In this document: piece by piece, positions 1 to 11,070 of the stretch | Numbering within the stretch: the first letter of the stretch is position 1 | Layout: each line of letters starts with the position of its first letter | NCBI GenBank assembly: GCA_914767715.1 | Contig: OU612065.1 | Coordinates: forward strand, 11,038,001 to 11,102,000 | DNA length: 64,000 nt | Source of the DNA: Membranipora membranacea | Lineage: Eukaryota > Bryozoa > Gymnolaemata > Cheilostomatida > Membraniporidae | Reading direction: 5' to 3' | Program-made: the position numbers and the translations under genes | Notes under the pieces: generated by a model | Told to the model about the DNA's origin: nothing | The model's input: only the letters and a program-made list of their open reading frames with translations | Database searches by the model: none

Positions 1-514
1 TGCTAAATTTTCCGCCTTTTCTAAAGTATTGAGGCCGAATTTCCTGCTATAAAGTTCTTGCACTGCCCATGCTGTTCTCCAGCAACTTACTGTACTTACT
101 TAAATGTTTATTTCTAACTTATTGGGGGTTAACCAGGAAATGGCGTATTAGTCGCCCCTTCCTATAGGGGATCCCCCAGCTATCTTGTTAATCATTGAGG
201 TAAGAAAAAAATTAATTTTTTTTTTATCGATTAAAATTAATCTTTGAGTTAATCACATTAATCTTAATATGGATTAATCGCGTTAATCCTCTTAATATCC
301 TCTCATATTTCCCAGCCCTAGCTACGATACATTAAACAGAGTATTCTTTTTATTTCCTTCAGCCAACTGATTGTTCACTTTATAATTAAAATTACAATGT
401 GTTGTCCAGTGGTTTTATTCACTTTTCAATATGTCTCAACATTTGAAATGAAATCTCACGATCTAACTAATACAATAATAATGTAATATAATATTTGCTG
501 CCGTTTATTTTGTA
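1..514. other. non-coding AT-rich flank
   Basis: I see no gene here. The stretch has short degenerate repeats of a TTAATC/GATTAA motif between about 190 and 300. It ends in a T-rich tract and a TTTTGTAG that could be the splice acceptor of the exon that follows. Confidence 0.4.
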
Positions 515-1146
515 GAGCTACCTCTGCTACGAACATACCAGCAGTAGCAACACCAGCTAGTACCTAAGCTCCAGCCAGTACCCCTGCTGCTCGTGCCAGT
601 GCCTTGTCGCCTCCAGCTAGTACTAGCATCTTCACATCTCCAGCCTCCGCAGCTCAGCCACCATGCCCCTTAACTCCTTCTACCAGTGCCCCAGCTCAGC
701 AAAGTACCTCCTTTGCCTATGCTCAGCCACTGACACCTCAGGCAGCTATTCCAGAAGCTAGTTCAGTCAGTTCAGCCACTCCAAGAAACCCTAAGTCCGC
801 TCCAAAACAGAGGAAGAGGAAGAGAAAGCTATCACCAGCTGTGGACACTGAATCAATTGGCAAGGAGCTGGAGCTTGTCAATGTCAGTATTCGTCAGCTT
901 TCACAGCTCCAAGTAAAGAATGATAGGCAGTTATATGCCGAATATATTGTTCCAGCCCTAGATCCAATGACTGACTATAATCTTGCCGTAGCTAAAAATA
1001 AAATTAATAATATTCTTTTTGAGATGGAATTTTCAGGACCACCTGTATCATCCCAACCACACTCGGCCAACAACCAGCTGTCATTTGCTACCGACAGCAC
1101 TTTTACTTCTCTGATGTCATCCGCATCAATTCCACCATGGTACTAA
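515..1146 (+). pseudogene. 3' exon of a BESS-like DNA-binding protein, with an in-frame stop
   Basis: The segment opens after a plausible acceptor (TTTTGTAG). It encodes a Pro/Ala/Ser/Thr-rich stretch, then a basic patch (KQRKRKRK), then an amphipathic C-terminal region of about 60 residues resembling the BESS module of MADF/BESS or Myb/SANT-type proteins. Such proteins are often encoded by PIF/Harbinger transposons; that family link is inference. In the same frame, TAA at 565-567 interrupts the P/S/T-rich part, so this copy is broken unless translation starts downstream at a non-ATG codon. The ORF ends at TAA after 1143. No matching 5' exons were recognised upstream. Confidence 0.4.
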
Positions 1147-1550
1147 CTGTTCATAAATATGTAACTTAATAGTCATAATACATTTCTTTTATTATACTTA
1201 CGCCCGCTGTCATTTGCTTCCGACCGCAGTTTTACTAGTCTGATGTCATCGGCATCAATTCCACCATGGAACTAACTGTACATCCATATTTCACTTTTTA
1301 TTCACTTTGTTGTCATAAAAACGTTCGTTTTCTTATACTTACGCCCACTGTCATTTGTTTCCGACAGCAGCTTTACTAGTATGATGTCATCGGCATCAAT
1401 TCCACTATGAAACTAACTGTTCATAAATATTTAACTTTATAGTCATAATACATTTCTTTTATTATACGTACGCCCGCTGTCATTTGCTTCCGACAGCCTA
1501 ATGTCATTAGCATCATTTTATACCATGGAACTAACTGTTCTACACATGTT
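1075..1550. repeat. four-copy tandem repeat of the ORF tail
   Basis: The segment beginning CTGTCATTTGCT occurs at 1078, 1207, 1348 and 1477, giving spacings of 129, 141 and 129 bp. The first copy is the coding 3' end of the BESS-like ORF. The later copies carry the same 20-codon tail plus the 3' flank (ACTAACTGT...ATTTCTTTTATTATAC), with substitutions and small indels. Confidence 0.8.
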
Positions 1551-2202
1551 TCACAAAGTTTATTAATAAAAGAAGTCAATAAAATATTAACCATATTATT
1601 TGATTAGTTTAATACTAAACTAAAAAGTAATATCCCTTTTATCGACACAGGAGTGATCACTTCTCATGTGATATTAACACCTTGAACAAGTAACAGATCC
1701 TCTGACAAATTATTGACAGTGATAATTTTGACAAGTGGTAAAAACAAAAATGTAGTGAGCAAGTGGTAAAGAGTAGGAGGGGTGTACTTAAGTTCAGATT
1801 ATTCTGTGTCTCAAGATCAGTTTTTCAGTAAAAGAAATTACAAAAAACAAACCAGTTTTCAATCTGATATATCTACACACTTATCAAGTGCACAACGGCG
1901 AGGGCAGTATAAAATGGAAAAAGTTATCAAGACTGCACTAGACTACAAAGTTTTGCTGGCCTATCATTAACAAAAAGATACTTGACTCTTCTACTCCAGC
2001 TTGTAAACATTTGCCATATACCAGAACCAATTTCCCTCAGAATTCTCACTACATGTTTTGCCCATGACAAACAAGTATCAAATGTGAGAGTTTTCTTCGC
2101 AAATTCTACCGGAATTCATTCCATTCCGGGTAGGATCTAAAGGGCTGTAACAACAATAAGATAGCACTTCCAACTGCTGACAACGGACTCTCTCATTGAT
2201 AA
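1551..2202. other. no recognisable gene
   Basis: AT-rich DNA with only short uninformative ORFs. No family similarity was recognised on either strand. Confidence 0.4.
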
Positions 2203-3325
2203 CAGCTGCTTGTGTACAATTATACCCCTTACACACAATACCACAATGTATCTTTAGCGCCTCAATAGTCAAGAATTGGGAAACTTCATGTAAAATGAAA
2301 TTGTAATAGTTTCCTATTGATGCTGTGCCATGTAGATCGGTGTATGTTGTACATAGTAATGTTATTCAGGTTCTTTAGTGTGATATAATCATGTCGTTCA
2401 TATACTTAATTGACTCCTTAATTTGATGAGAAATCATACAACAGCTGGAGGGAAAAATCCGAAGGTAAAACTAACCCCTGTGAGACAATTGAATTACAGG
2501 CGTAGCCCCATTAAACCGATCCCAAATTTATGTAAATGCATTGATCAGCCAGGTTTCATAGTTTTGGATCATATTTTTCCTTCCGGCCGTTTTGTGATTT
2601 GTCTTGAAATTCAGGAGTTAAAGGATGTGGGTGTGTATCCATGTATTTTTACATCTCAAGGTCCAATTTTCAAATCTCGGTTATGGTGGAAATTAAGTTA
2701 TTGTAATTACTATGTTACAAGCTGTATTCTGTTATTGAGTTCTCCTTATGAAATTCTTTATGTGTCTTGTAACACTACGTTATAATTTACTAGTAAATGT
2801 CATCCAAATAGCACGACACTATATAAGTATTACACATGGAGAAAACAGTAACAGCAAAAAACACTCAATTTCCAGCTTATTAGTATAGTATTTACGATAT
2901 TGTTAGCTCAGCCATTACGTCATCCTGGAGGAGGGATTCCAAAATGGTTTTTTCTAACTAGTAAATTCATCACTTCTGTTTCTGGTATTTTTCCTCACAG
3001 GAAGGTCACAGAGATTTGTAATTTGGATCTATAATGTGTAAAAAGACAATATTAAGATAATATTAGGTAGGATACACTCACCGAGCCAACAACCCCCCCC
3101 CCTTGCCTATCCTCAATAATTACATCCATAATTGAGTATATTATGAATGACAGGATGATTATCACACCAAATAACCTGAATAACATTACAATAATCACCC
3201 ATATATATGGAACAGCATTGATGCAAAGGTATTACAATTTGATTTTACATGAAATTTCCCAGTTCACGAATATTGAGGCGCTAAAGATACCTTGTGGTAT
3301 TGTGTGTAAGGGGTATAAGTGATCA
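2203..3325. mobile_element. element bounded by ~220-bp inverted repeats
   Basis: The left arm (about 2203-2420) and right arm (about 3110-3325) are diverged reverse complements. Shared landmarks are TTACACACAATACCACAA, CTTTAGCGCCTCAATA, the stretch around ATGAAATTGTAATAG, and AATGTTATTCAGGTT, in the same order on opposite strands. The ~690-bp interior holds one 120-codon ORF (2423-2785, plus) with no family I recognise. This looks like a non-autonomous DNA transposon or fold-back element. I could not confirm a target-site duplication. Its right end abuts the truncated end of the LINE fragment. Confidence 0.6.
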
Positions 3326-3432
3326 CAAATTTGAGCTGATAAAACTTTCTCTACCGTCTTTGATGGAGCACTAAAAACAGAAATTGGGCGATAATTTGTG
3401 CTCTGCAGTTTGTCCCCCTTTTTGAAAAGAGG

Positions 3433-3496
<64 letters not shown>

Positions 3497-4050
3497 TTTT
3501 TTTTTCTTTTAGAGCTCTCATTGGAATTTTGTCGGGTCCAGTGGCTTTGTTGCTGGAGAAGCTATCTCAAATCTTTAAAATATCGCAGGAGTCAACCTCT
3601 GAAAACCCAAACCTTGAATGTACTGGGTCAATTTCGCTAAATAAAGATTCATAGCTGATGCTTGATTCAGGAAGGCCTTCAGAAATGTCATTTCCAAAAT
3701 TTGTGAAAAACTCATGAAGTCTGTTTGCAACATCTCTCTGTTCACAAATCAGTCCTGATTGATCTTTGAGGTTGATATTGCTTTCCATACAGGATCTTGA
3801 TTTCCTGTTTGAAACACTGATTAAAAACCGCCATTTTTCGTTTTGATTAGAAGAACATTTTAAATATTCTTTTTTTGTAAAACTCTGTTTTGGCATTATT
3901 AATTTGTGTGGTCACATGATTTCTAAAACTACTATATTTTTTCTCCAGCTTCAAGCTGAAAGGTTCCTTTTTGGCTTTGATGTGAAGCTTACTTTGCAAT
4001 TTACTTAATTTGAATAGCCTTACTGTAGTCGGGGATCCCGGGGTCAAAAT
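3305..4050 (-). mobile_element. non-LTR retrotransposon fragment (linker and start of reverse transcriptase)
   Basis: Read on the minus strand, 4047-3567 encodes a basic region between endonuclease and reverse transcriptase (FYKKRI; KWRFLISVSNRKS; LHEFFTNFGNDIS). After an interruption, 3385-3310 encodes RPISVFSAPSKTVEKVLSA, the conserved opening motif of LINE reverse transcriptases. Frame breaks and an (AT)n insertion at 3434-3491 show it is dead. It stops where the inverted-repeat element begins, so the catalytic core is missing. Confidence 0.75.
3432..3491. repeat. (AT)n microsatellite
   Basis: About 29 AT units followed by a T-rich tract, inside the LINE fragment. It splits the coding remnant. 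Confidence 0.95.
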
Positions 4051-4690
4051 CCATGTTAAAAGTGTAAAAGCTGAGTTTCATACATTGTTGAGTAAAAGGG
4101 TCATATTTTTATATTCCACCCTCAGAACAGGAATCACAAGGGGGGTTTCATGGAATTCTACTCATGTTGATCAGGGGGACATCTTTTTTCCATAATCAAC
4201 CCTTCAGAACATATCTTTAACTTGTGATCAAAGTTCTCAATATTTAGGAGCTAATACTCTGGATGGAGTTTCCTAATTCCATAAGCTTTTCACAGATATT
4301 AAACATCACTTGCCCAGATTGTTGATGTGCTGCTAACAGCGCAACGTCTTGACATTACATTAATTTCTTGTGTTTGTCATCTTCAAAGATTTTTTACAAT
4401 TATCTATGGGCTTGTCAGATAAACTGAATCCGAAGGAATTTTTATATATCATATATATATATATATATATGTCATCCAAGGTTTAGTGGAAGCATAATCA
4501 TTGTTCTGCTTTTTTAGGTTTGACAGGCTCACTTGCAATTTGGAGGAGATTCGAAAATATTCATCTCTAAAAGTTTCAAAGCTAAATTGGTGTCACTGAT
4601 TTCAAAAATAGCCTGTTGCCTGTTACTTTCTCATTCAGAATTTGGCAATATTGATAATATTGATTGGAATTTGGTAACCAGGATAGCGCC
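4051..4690. other. no recognisable gene
   Basis: No coding similarity was seen. A short (AT)n run lies near 4451-4470. Confidence 0.4.
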
Positions 4691-6100
4691 TTTCCTGGTG
4701 TGATGGTTGGAAAGTGACACACTGACAATTACCTCTTTAACTGCAGCTCCACCGGAGATGATTTCAAAATATAGCTTGATTGACAGGGGGGATAAGTGAT
4801 ATCAGACAACCTGCAGCTGACCTTGGTGCAGTTCTTGGCACAGGCTATGTTGGGATTGCCTCTTCTCATCCTGTACAAAGGGGAGGCTAACCAAAAGTGA
4901 TCAATATCCAACGGTAACCCTCCTAATTGGTGTGATGGTTGGAATGTGACACACTGACTATTTCCTCGTTAACTGCAGCTGCACCGGATATGATTTGAAA
5001 ATAAAGCTTGATTGATGAGTTAGCCTTGTCACGCTGCCACTGGTTTTGGTTTATTTTTGTGGCCTTGTATTCCTCGGTATAGTATGAGTAGTTGCCTTCT
5101 GCCTTTTTAGCTCTAATCTACTACACCGCTTTGAGCTTTGACTTTTTCTCTGTTCCATAGGCATATGAATTAACTTTGTCATTTATCATATTGAAAATAA
5201 ATATAAATAAGTTGATTGCACTAAATATTGCAGTAACAGTTAAAACATGGCTCAGTTGAAAAAGATTTAACACACCCATGACTATGACCATGATAATTTC
5301 AAGGTCAAGTCATGGTCACAGTCCACACTGCTTGTAGATCGACTCTGTGATACGAGTCTCTCTGCATATAGTCAGATATACCTCAAAGCAAACTTCATCT
5401 GGTGTGGTTGCATCTGGTGTCCACACAAACTGGCCATAGCTTGGGTTATAGGATTCGCAGTCTCTGTACAGATTTCTCTTTGTTTCTTTGAAACACTGAT
5501 AAACGTGTCCATCTGTTACACGTCTGACTGCATCATTTGTGAACTTCTACTCACAGTATGATCCGAAGTTAGTAAGTTGCAAAATCAAGCACTGTTTAGC
5601 TGAACAAATTTAGGACACCCAAGCTACTAATGTTACACTGACAAATTGTCAATCATATTTGGGAATGTTTCATTGCTTCTAGAGAGGCTCAACTATGCTT
5701 TCAGCTCTGTATTTTTCTTTTAACTTCTTACCTGCAAATGTTTAATTTCCCCCGGGGTAAACTGTTGTGTCACTAGACTGCAATAAATCAAATAATTTGA
5801 ACTTAAATCCAAATTTTAAATAATGTTTTTATCAAAGATATATACAGCACCGGTTATATGTAGTTAAAAAAAATCAGATTACCAAAATAATATCACTGCC
5901 TACAGATCAATCTACATACATGATCAGAACAATTATTACAATAGGAACAGCAAGCTGCTTGTCGGTCTAAAACGGACTGATTGGATGAATAAAATGGTGA
6001 AGCTCTGTTTTACCCAGATTGATCATGTATGACAGACCTGGAAGTGGCTTCTCAGGCTGCTGTTGGTGAAGTAGAATGGATGATATTGTGCTGAAAAATT
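4690..6100 (-). pseudogene. decayed duplicate of the DM13-DOMON gene tail
   Basis: This block is the diverged paralogue of about 10.88-12.09 kb, in the same order and strand. 5560-5375 matches the last coding exon of the large gene (SYCEWKFTSDAVRR region), but the Trp codon of the CEW motif is TAG, so it is broken. 5790-5735 matches the 49-nt exon (SSGGTVYPG) and carries a stop. 6090-5970 matches the exon/intron edge near 12.02 kb. A ~90-bp piece (4695-4780 and 4925-5010) is further duplicated locally. Splice sites are partly kept. It is most likely non-functional. Confidence 0.7.
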
Positions 6101-6720
6101 AGACTAGATGGCACTGTAAGCAATGCTGTAAGTGACAATAGGTAATATTTAGTGCAATTTCATTGTTTGTATTAATTGCTTTGAATTATTATTAATAATT
6201 TGTCTGCAGTGTTATTCTAATGAGTTAATTTTGATGGGAAATGTATTTTTGGGTGATATTGCAACTGCAAATAGATAAAGAATTTATGACATTTGTGGAG
6301 TATTCCTATCATAAGGTTTGTTGTCATGTTGTTGTACATGTACTCTGTACATGCATCTTGGAGTTGTCTTCTCTGTTCATACTACTAAGGAGTTACTACC
6401 CTACCCTGACCTATATATGACAGAGACTGACTTGACCGTGACCTTGAAGAGACTACACATGGGCACTTGTCTACTGACTTTCATGGTGAGTGGACTGCTT
6501 TATATCTTGACATCCTGATAAAAACCCAACTTCGCCACAACATTTATGACCCACACCCTAATATACTAGCTTTTGTGATTACCAAGCCATAATTATAACC
6601 GCTGGCTGGAGCTGATAGATCCTCCTTTCCCTTTCTTAGTATTCATAGACTAAAGTTTGAGAAATTTGCTGTCAGCTCTGATTGTTCCTCTCCTCTACAT
6701 CAGACTGGTTCCACAGACTA
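6101..6720. other. no recognisable gene
   Basis: AT-rich spacer. The 66-codon plus-strand ORF at 6318-6518 has no supporting similarity. Confidence 0.35.
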
Positions 6721-7600
6721 TTTGTTTGTTTTTTTAAAGGTTTATTGACAAGCAATTTTCATCATTGAAATTACCTTCTTCCGAGTGTGCCAAGATAAAA
6801 CAAAAATAAATAAATATTGAATAAATAAGTAAAGAAGAAATATGGAAGATAAAGACTAATAATGAAAATGATTATGTCTTAGACATGAAATACATAAATG
6901 CTTATTGCCGGAATAATGACGTTAAATTGTTTGCAGACCTGATCTGTTGCGGCTATTGAAAATTACAGAAAGATTGCAAAGAAAATTTTTTGATGGAGGT
7001 TTCAGATAATGCGTGACTCTCATCTGAAAGCGATGTATATTAATTGAAAACTGCTCACATATATAACCTGGAGCCAACATTATTATGTTTTTTATATCCA
7101 TTAATGGCAGAGAAATAAATGGTAAGGAGTAGTAAGGGGAGAAGATTTAAGGATCTTGAAAGATCCTGTGTTGATATCCGATGTTTTGGAATGAAATGAA
7201 CAAAGGCGTTGAGCCCAAAAGCCCGCTTCTGTATTAAAAATGATGGATTTGTTATGTGAGCAGGGGCTATCTTATAGTAAATATGAATACCATAGATTAC
7301 GTAACAGAAAATGAAATGGTGGCAAAAGGTCATCGCCGCTTTCCCTACAATGCAAAATCTGCATTGCTGAAAAAGTGCAAGATTAGCCTTAAGCTTTTTT
7401 GAAATATAATCAACATGATCAGACCATGAAAGTTTGTCATGTATCATATAGCCAAGGAGTTTAGTTTTGGCTTGTCTCTCGAGTTCAGAACCAGAAATTG
7501 ATAATGAAAAGTTTGTCTTGGGTGATGCATTTCAAAGAAGATAGAGTGATTTTTTTGTGTTGATCACCATTTTTTTTCACTTACACTGTTGGTTTAAAAA
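6721..7600 (-). mobile_element. 3' end of a non-LTR retrotransposon
   Basis: Minus-strand 7595-7055 encodes the C-terminal part of a LINE reverse transcriptase: VNTKKS, then LSWSDHVDYISKKL, then a hydrophobic cysteine-rich thumb/connection region. A TGA near the VNTKKS segment breaks the frame. The 3' end near 6740-6721 reads AATAAA followed by an A-rich tail on the minus strand, as expected for a LINE terminus. The 5' part is missing (5' truncation). Whether it belongs to the same family as the 3.3-4.0 kb fragment cannot be told, as they do not overlap. Confidence 0.7.
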
Positions 7601-7950
7601 CTTATTTGACTTATACCATACACCATAAGCAAAAACTTATTAACCTTTCCGATGATGATACAGCATTCTGCCATCCGTCTTGAGAGTTGCTTGATGTGCC
7701 TTTAATCATTATGACTATTTCTATCACAGTAACACTAGCGAAAAATAACACAAAATATAGACTAAAATAACATGGCCTTTCCGAAACTCTGTAAATTCTG
7801 CCAAGTGTCTAACGAAATAAAGCAAAAAACGATACTTTTATGTCATGTCATAACATGTCCTCACTCTGTGATGAGATGTGGAAGTGATTTGAGATTCGTC
7901 GTGTCGTGTTGTGTTGTGACGTGTTGTGTCATGTCGTGTCATGTCACTCG
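7601..7950. repeat. spacer with degenerate (TGTCG/TGTTG)n repeat
   Basis: 7890-7945 consists of imperfect GTGTCGTGT/GTGTTGTGT/GTGTCATGT units directly upstream of the TATA box of the DM13 gene. The rest has no recognisable feature. Confidence 0.6.
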
Positions 7951-8012
7951 GGTATATAAAGCTATGTGTTCTTATTTGTTTTCATTCTCTTATTTCATCT
8001 TACAACAACAAT
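7949..8012 (+). promoter_or_regulatory. TATA promoter of the plus-strand DM13 gene
   Basis: TATATAAA at 7953-7960 lies about 53 bp before the ATG. The block CTCGGGTATATAAAGCTATGTG is shared with the minus-strand cassette at 20.2 kb. A shorter version (GCGGGTATAAAAACC) sits in front of the 23.86-kb gene. Conservation across three paralogous loci supports a real core promoter. Confidence 0.7.
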
Positions 8013-9266
8013 ATGAAGTATTGTGTGATTCTACTGAGTTTAGTTGCTGTTTTGGGTGCGTATCCATAATATTAAAAAATCTGTTATTTAAGTACTAAAT
8101 GATATGATCTTGGATTATATTCGTTCCAATTTTTTTTTTAAATATCTTTTCCCTGCTGGTTTGTACCGGTCTGTTAAGCTGAAGACGATTCCATATGCAT
8201 GCAGTATTTTGAGAAGAAGCGTCTAATAAGCTTGTTTTTCTCTGTTTGTTTTCAGGAGTGATAGCCCGTAAACGCCCTACAATAATTGGACAGTTTTGTG
8301 GACAGGATCATGGAGTGTCCTCTGGTGATGTCACAATACTAAATGAATAACAGATTCAAATTGAATCTTTCAAATATGACGGCCGTTCAATAGGTATGTG
8401 ATTTGAACTTTCTCAACTAAATATTTGAAGAATGGACATCGGTGATTTATGCTTGTTTTTCTAACCATTACTGTATCACAAATCACAAGCACATCAAGTC
8501 TGTATAGAAGGCAGCACACAATCTGTATACGTCTTGAGACTATACGACTGCTGTGATTTATGTGTCCTGTGTACATCATACATTATCAGATATACTGTTC
8601 ACTGGAACCAGGGAGAATGGAATTCCATTCCATTTCATTCTCCCTGCTGGAACTTGCTTACACCTGGAACACTGTTTGTAAAAACTGGCACCGAACCTTC
8701 TTTTTAATTCAGCAGTTTTTTAATTTCGGATTGACATGACTTGATCTTCAAATTACATGTGAGTTTACTTTAATTTTACAGATGCTTGGTTTTATGTTGG
8801 GATAACAGGCAGTGTTGGGAGACATGACTTACCATATGGCGGAATAGACGATGCAAATGGAAGGTAAAAAAGCACCATAATGGTGCTGGATATGCATACT
8901 TTATAGTGATGCTTTATGTTGCTTGGTAAATTGTGCGGAACACAGTTCTAACAAGAAAAGTACACTGTCATAGCGCCAAGCATAATTTACGAGTTCACCT
9001 CGCTTATGACTACCCTTCATACCTCTTCATTTACACTAAAATCATAAGGTGAGGAAATGTTACCCGAGAAGATTTCTTTGATGTTTCTTATTTCCTCATA
9101 CAGGTTCATCAGTGCTGGAGCATACTCAAATAGGGATATCATACTGACTCTGCCATCTGATATCTCCATCCATGACTTGAAATGGCTGAGCATGTACTGC
9201 ATCGTCAATGATGATAACTTTGGTGAAGTTTTCTTTCCCAAAACCTTAAGTGTACCAAAGTTCTAG
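8013..9266 (+). pseudogene. single-DM13 secreted protein gene with a premature stop
   Basis: Four exons: 8013-8055, 8256-8393, 8782-8863 and 9104-9266. Exon 1 encodes a signal peptide (MKYCVILLSLVAVLG) and ends in phase 1, like its paralogues. Exons 2-4 encode one DM13 domain, including GVSSGDVTILNE, AWFYVGITGS and the conserved cysteine in LSMYC. The stop TAG at 9264-9266 gives a natural end (VPKF). However, TAA at 8348-8350 falls where paralogues have Arg (LNDRQ/LNERQ), truncating the protein in the first third of the domain. All splice sites and frames are otherwise intact, so this is a recent pseudogene, a polymorphic null or an assembly error. Its 3' flank matches that of the minus-strand single-DM13 gene, showing recent inverted duplication. 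Confidence 0.75.
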
Positions 9267-11070
9267 AAGAAGACAGTAGGCATGTAAGTACAGTAGAACT
9301 TGGATAGCTTAAACCCTGATAACTCAACATACTGGATTACTCAAACAAACCCTACTGGTCTCTGCCTTGCTGATACAAGCCTGCTCAACATATAACTCAA
9401 ACATGATTTGTATTACAATGGTACTATCAAGATCTTAAACTTCCTTCAATATATGATAATTATGACTAATATGTATTTCTAGTGAATTTATTGTATTTGA
9501 ATCCTCCAGCTACCTGAACTACCTCAAAATTATGGCCATACACATCTGTTTGACTCATTGAGCAAGTATGCGCTATTGAGCCCAGCCTAATGCACTCATA
9601 ACTAAAACAGGCTACAGCTCAGACAGTCAGATATAATCTATTGGTTCCCTAGCTTTTGAGTTAAACGAGCACCACTGTACTATGTAAGAGTCAAGTCAAA
9701 GAGAATTATTCATTATAGATGGAATATTATTTTGCTTACTGCTGCACCTTACAAATTACAGTATATTTATTTCATTAATGTTAATTATACTATTTACTTT
9801 TAGCAAAATTGCATTTGCAATAATCAGCAGGATAACTGCTGGAAAAGAACAGAATGACTAAATAACATGTACTGGAAAAAAAGAATTATGCTGTAAAATA
9901 CAGATCCATTCATCCATAAGGCCACGTGATCTAGCCCAAGTTCCCTGGAAACTATGACTAGATCACGTGGCCTTATGCATTCAGCAGAGCCATTCATGAG
10001 AACTGATTTGAACACTACCTAACTGCATGGTTTAACTTAGAAATTAACTTTCTTTCATTTTGATTTTTTCACTTAACTTGCAAGAAAATTGAAAAAGGCT
10101 TTTGTTTTGCTGAGATTAAATATTGTTTTGTTATATATGCTTATTTCTGATGTTAGACTATACTTTTGATTGTTCTTTTCCAGTGGCATAGCTATTGTTA
10201 TAAATATAAATTGCTGATCATTTCTAGCTGTTGGATTGATGATTGTGAGTCCTAGTGAGAGATGAGAAATGCGTGGATGATTGAAGGATACTGCTAGGGC
10301 TAGTAGATCCGTAATGAGTTTTTTGTCGTCTAATGTATACCACGAGAGCGTCCCTAACAGCCTTCGTTTTGTATCTCCGTAGCAGGTAGCTGGTCATATA
10401 TGTGAACTTTCCATCCAAGATTTTTATGAGTCGCACACTATAAGAATAAATATTTAGTACAGTGATAAACAGCGTAAGAGGAGTGTTGAAATTATATTAT
10501 TATATTATTATTATTATTATATTATATTTTAAAATCTGTGATGTGTTCTGATGGAAACAGACTATCATCAGCTTTTTAATTGCATTAATCAACATGACCT
10601 CACAGTATTACAAATATGGACAGTATACCCTAGCCTTTCCCTTAATCTTGGGATGATCTTTTCATACAGTAAATACAATATATTAACGTTCCAAATATGG
10701 GAGTTTTTGGCATTTCTCATGTGTCTAGAGACAGGGGTACAAGCCCACCCAACCTATTGCCACAAAATACCTCAGATACCAGTTAGGAAACAATGAGGTG
10801 ATAGTGGTCTTACTTTGAATTATGTGCTCCCTGGAAAGAAGGACATAACTCTGGTTATTTTTTCAATTCTTAGTTTGACCAAGGAAAATGAAATTAAATC
10901 AGGTAACCTTCAGCTGACCTATGTGCAGTGCATGATACGGTTATATTGGGATTGCCAACCAATAATAATAGTATACAGTATACAACAATATCCCTCCTAT
11001 TTACACAGTTTTAGTCGACTAACACAAATTGGAAATTTCAGAATTGACATTATTGTGTTTGGATTTCTTG
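9267..11070. other. spacer: duplicated 3' flank, perfect hairpin, microsatellite
   Basis: 9270-9430 is the 3' flank shared with the gene at 22.5 kb (CTTGGATAGCTTAAACCCTG). A hairpin lies at 9916-9976. (TTA)n lies at 10490-10530. 10885-10960 matches 4790-4865 of the pseudogene block and so marks the 3' flank of the large DM13 gene. A 70-codon minus ORF (10436-10224) has no recognised family. Confidence 0.5.
9916..9976. repeat. perfect 19-bp hairpin containing CACGTG
   Basis: ATAAGGCCACGTGATCTAG at 9916-9934 and its exact reverse complement at 9958-9976 are separated by 23 nt. The loop itself contains an imperfect palindrome (AGTTCCCTGGAAACT). Confidence 0.9.

Noticed and set aside
9824-10015. 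Minus ORF over the 9.9-kb hairpin
   Set aside because: It spans a palindrome, has no similarity and shows no splice or promoter context.
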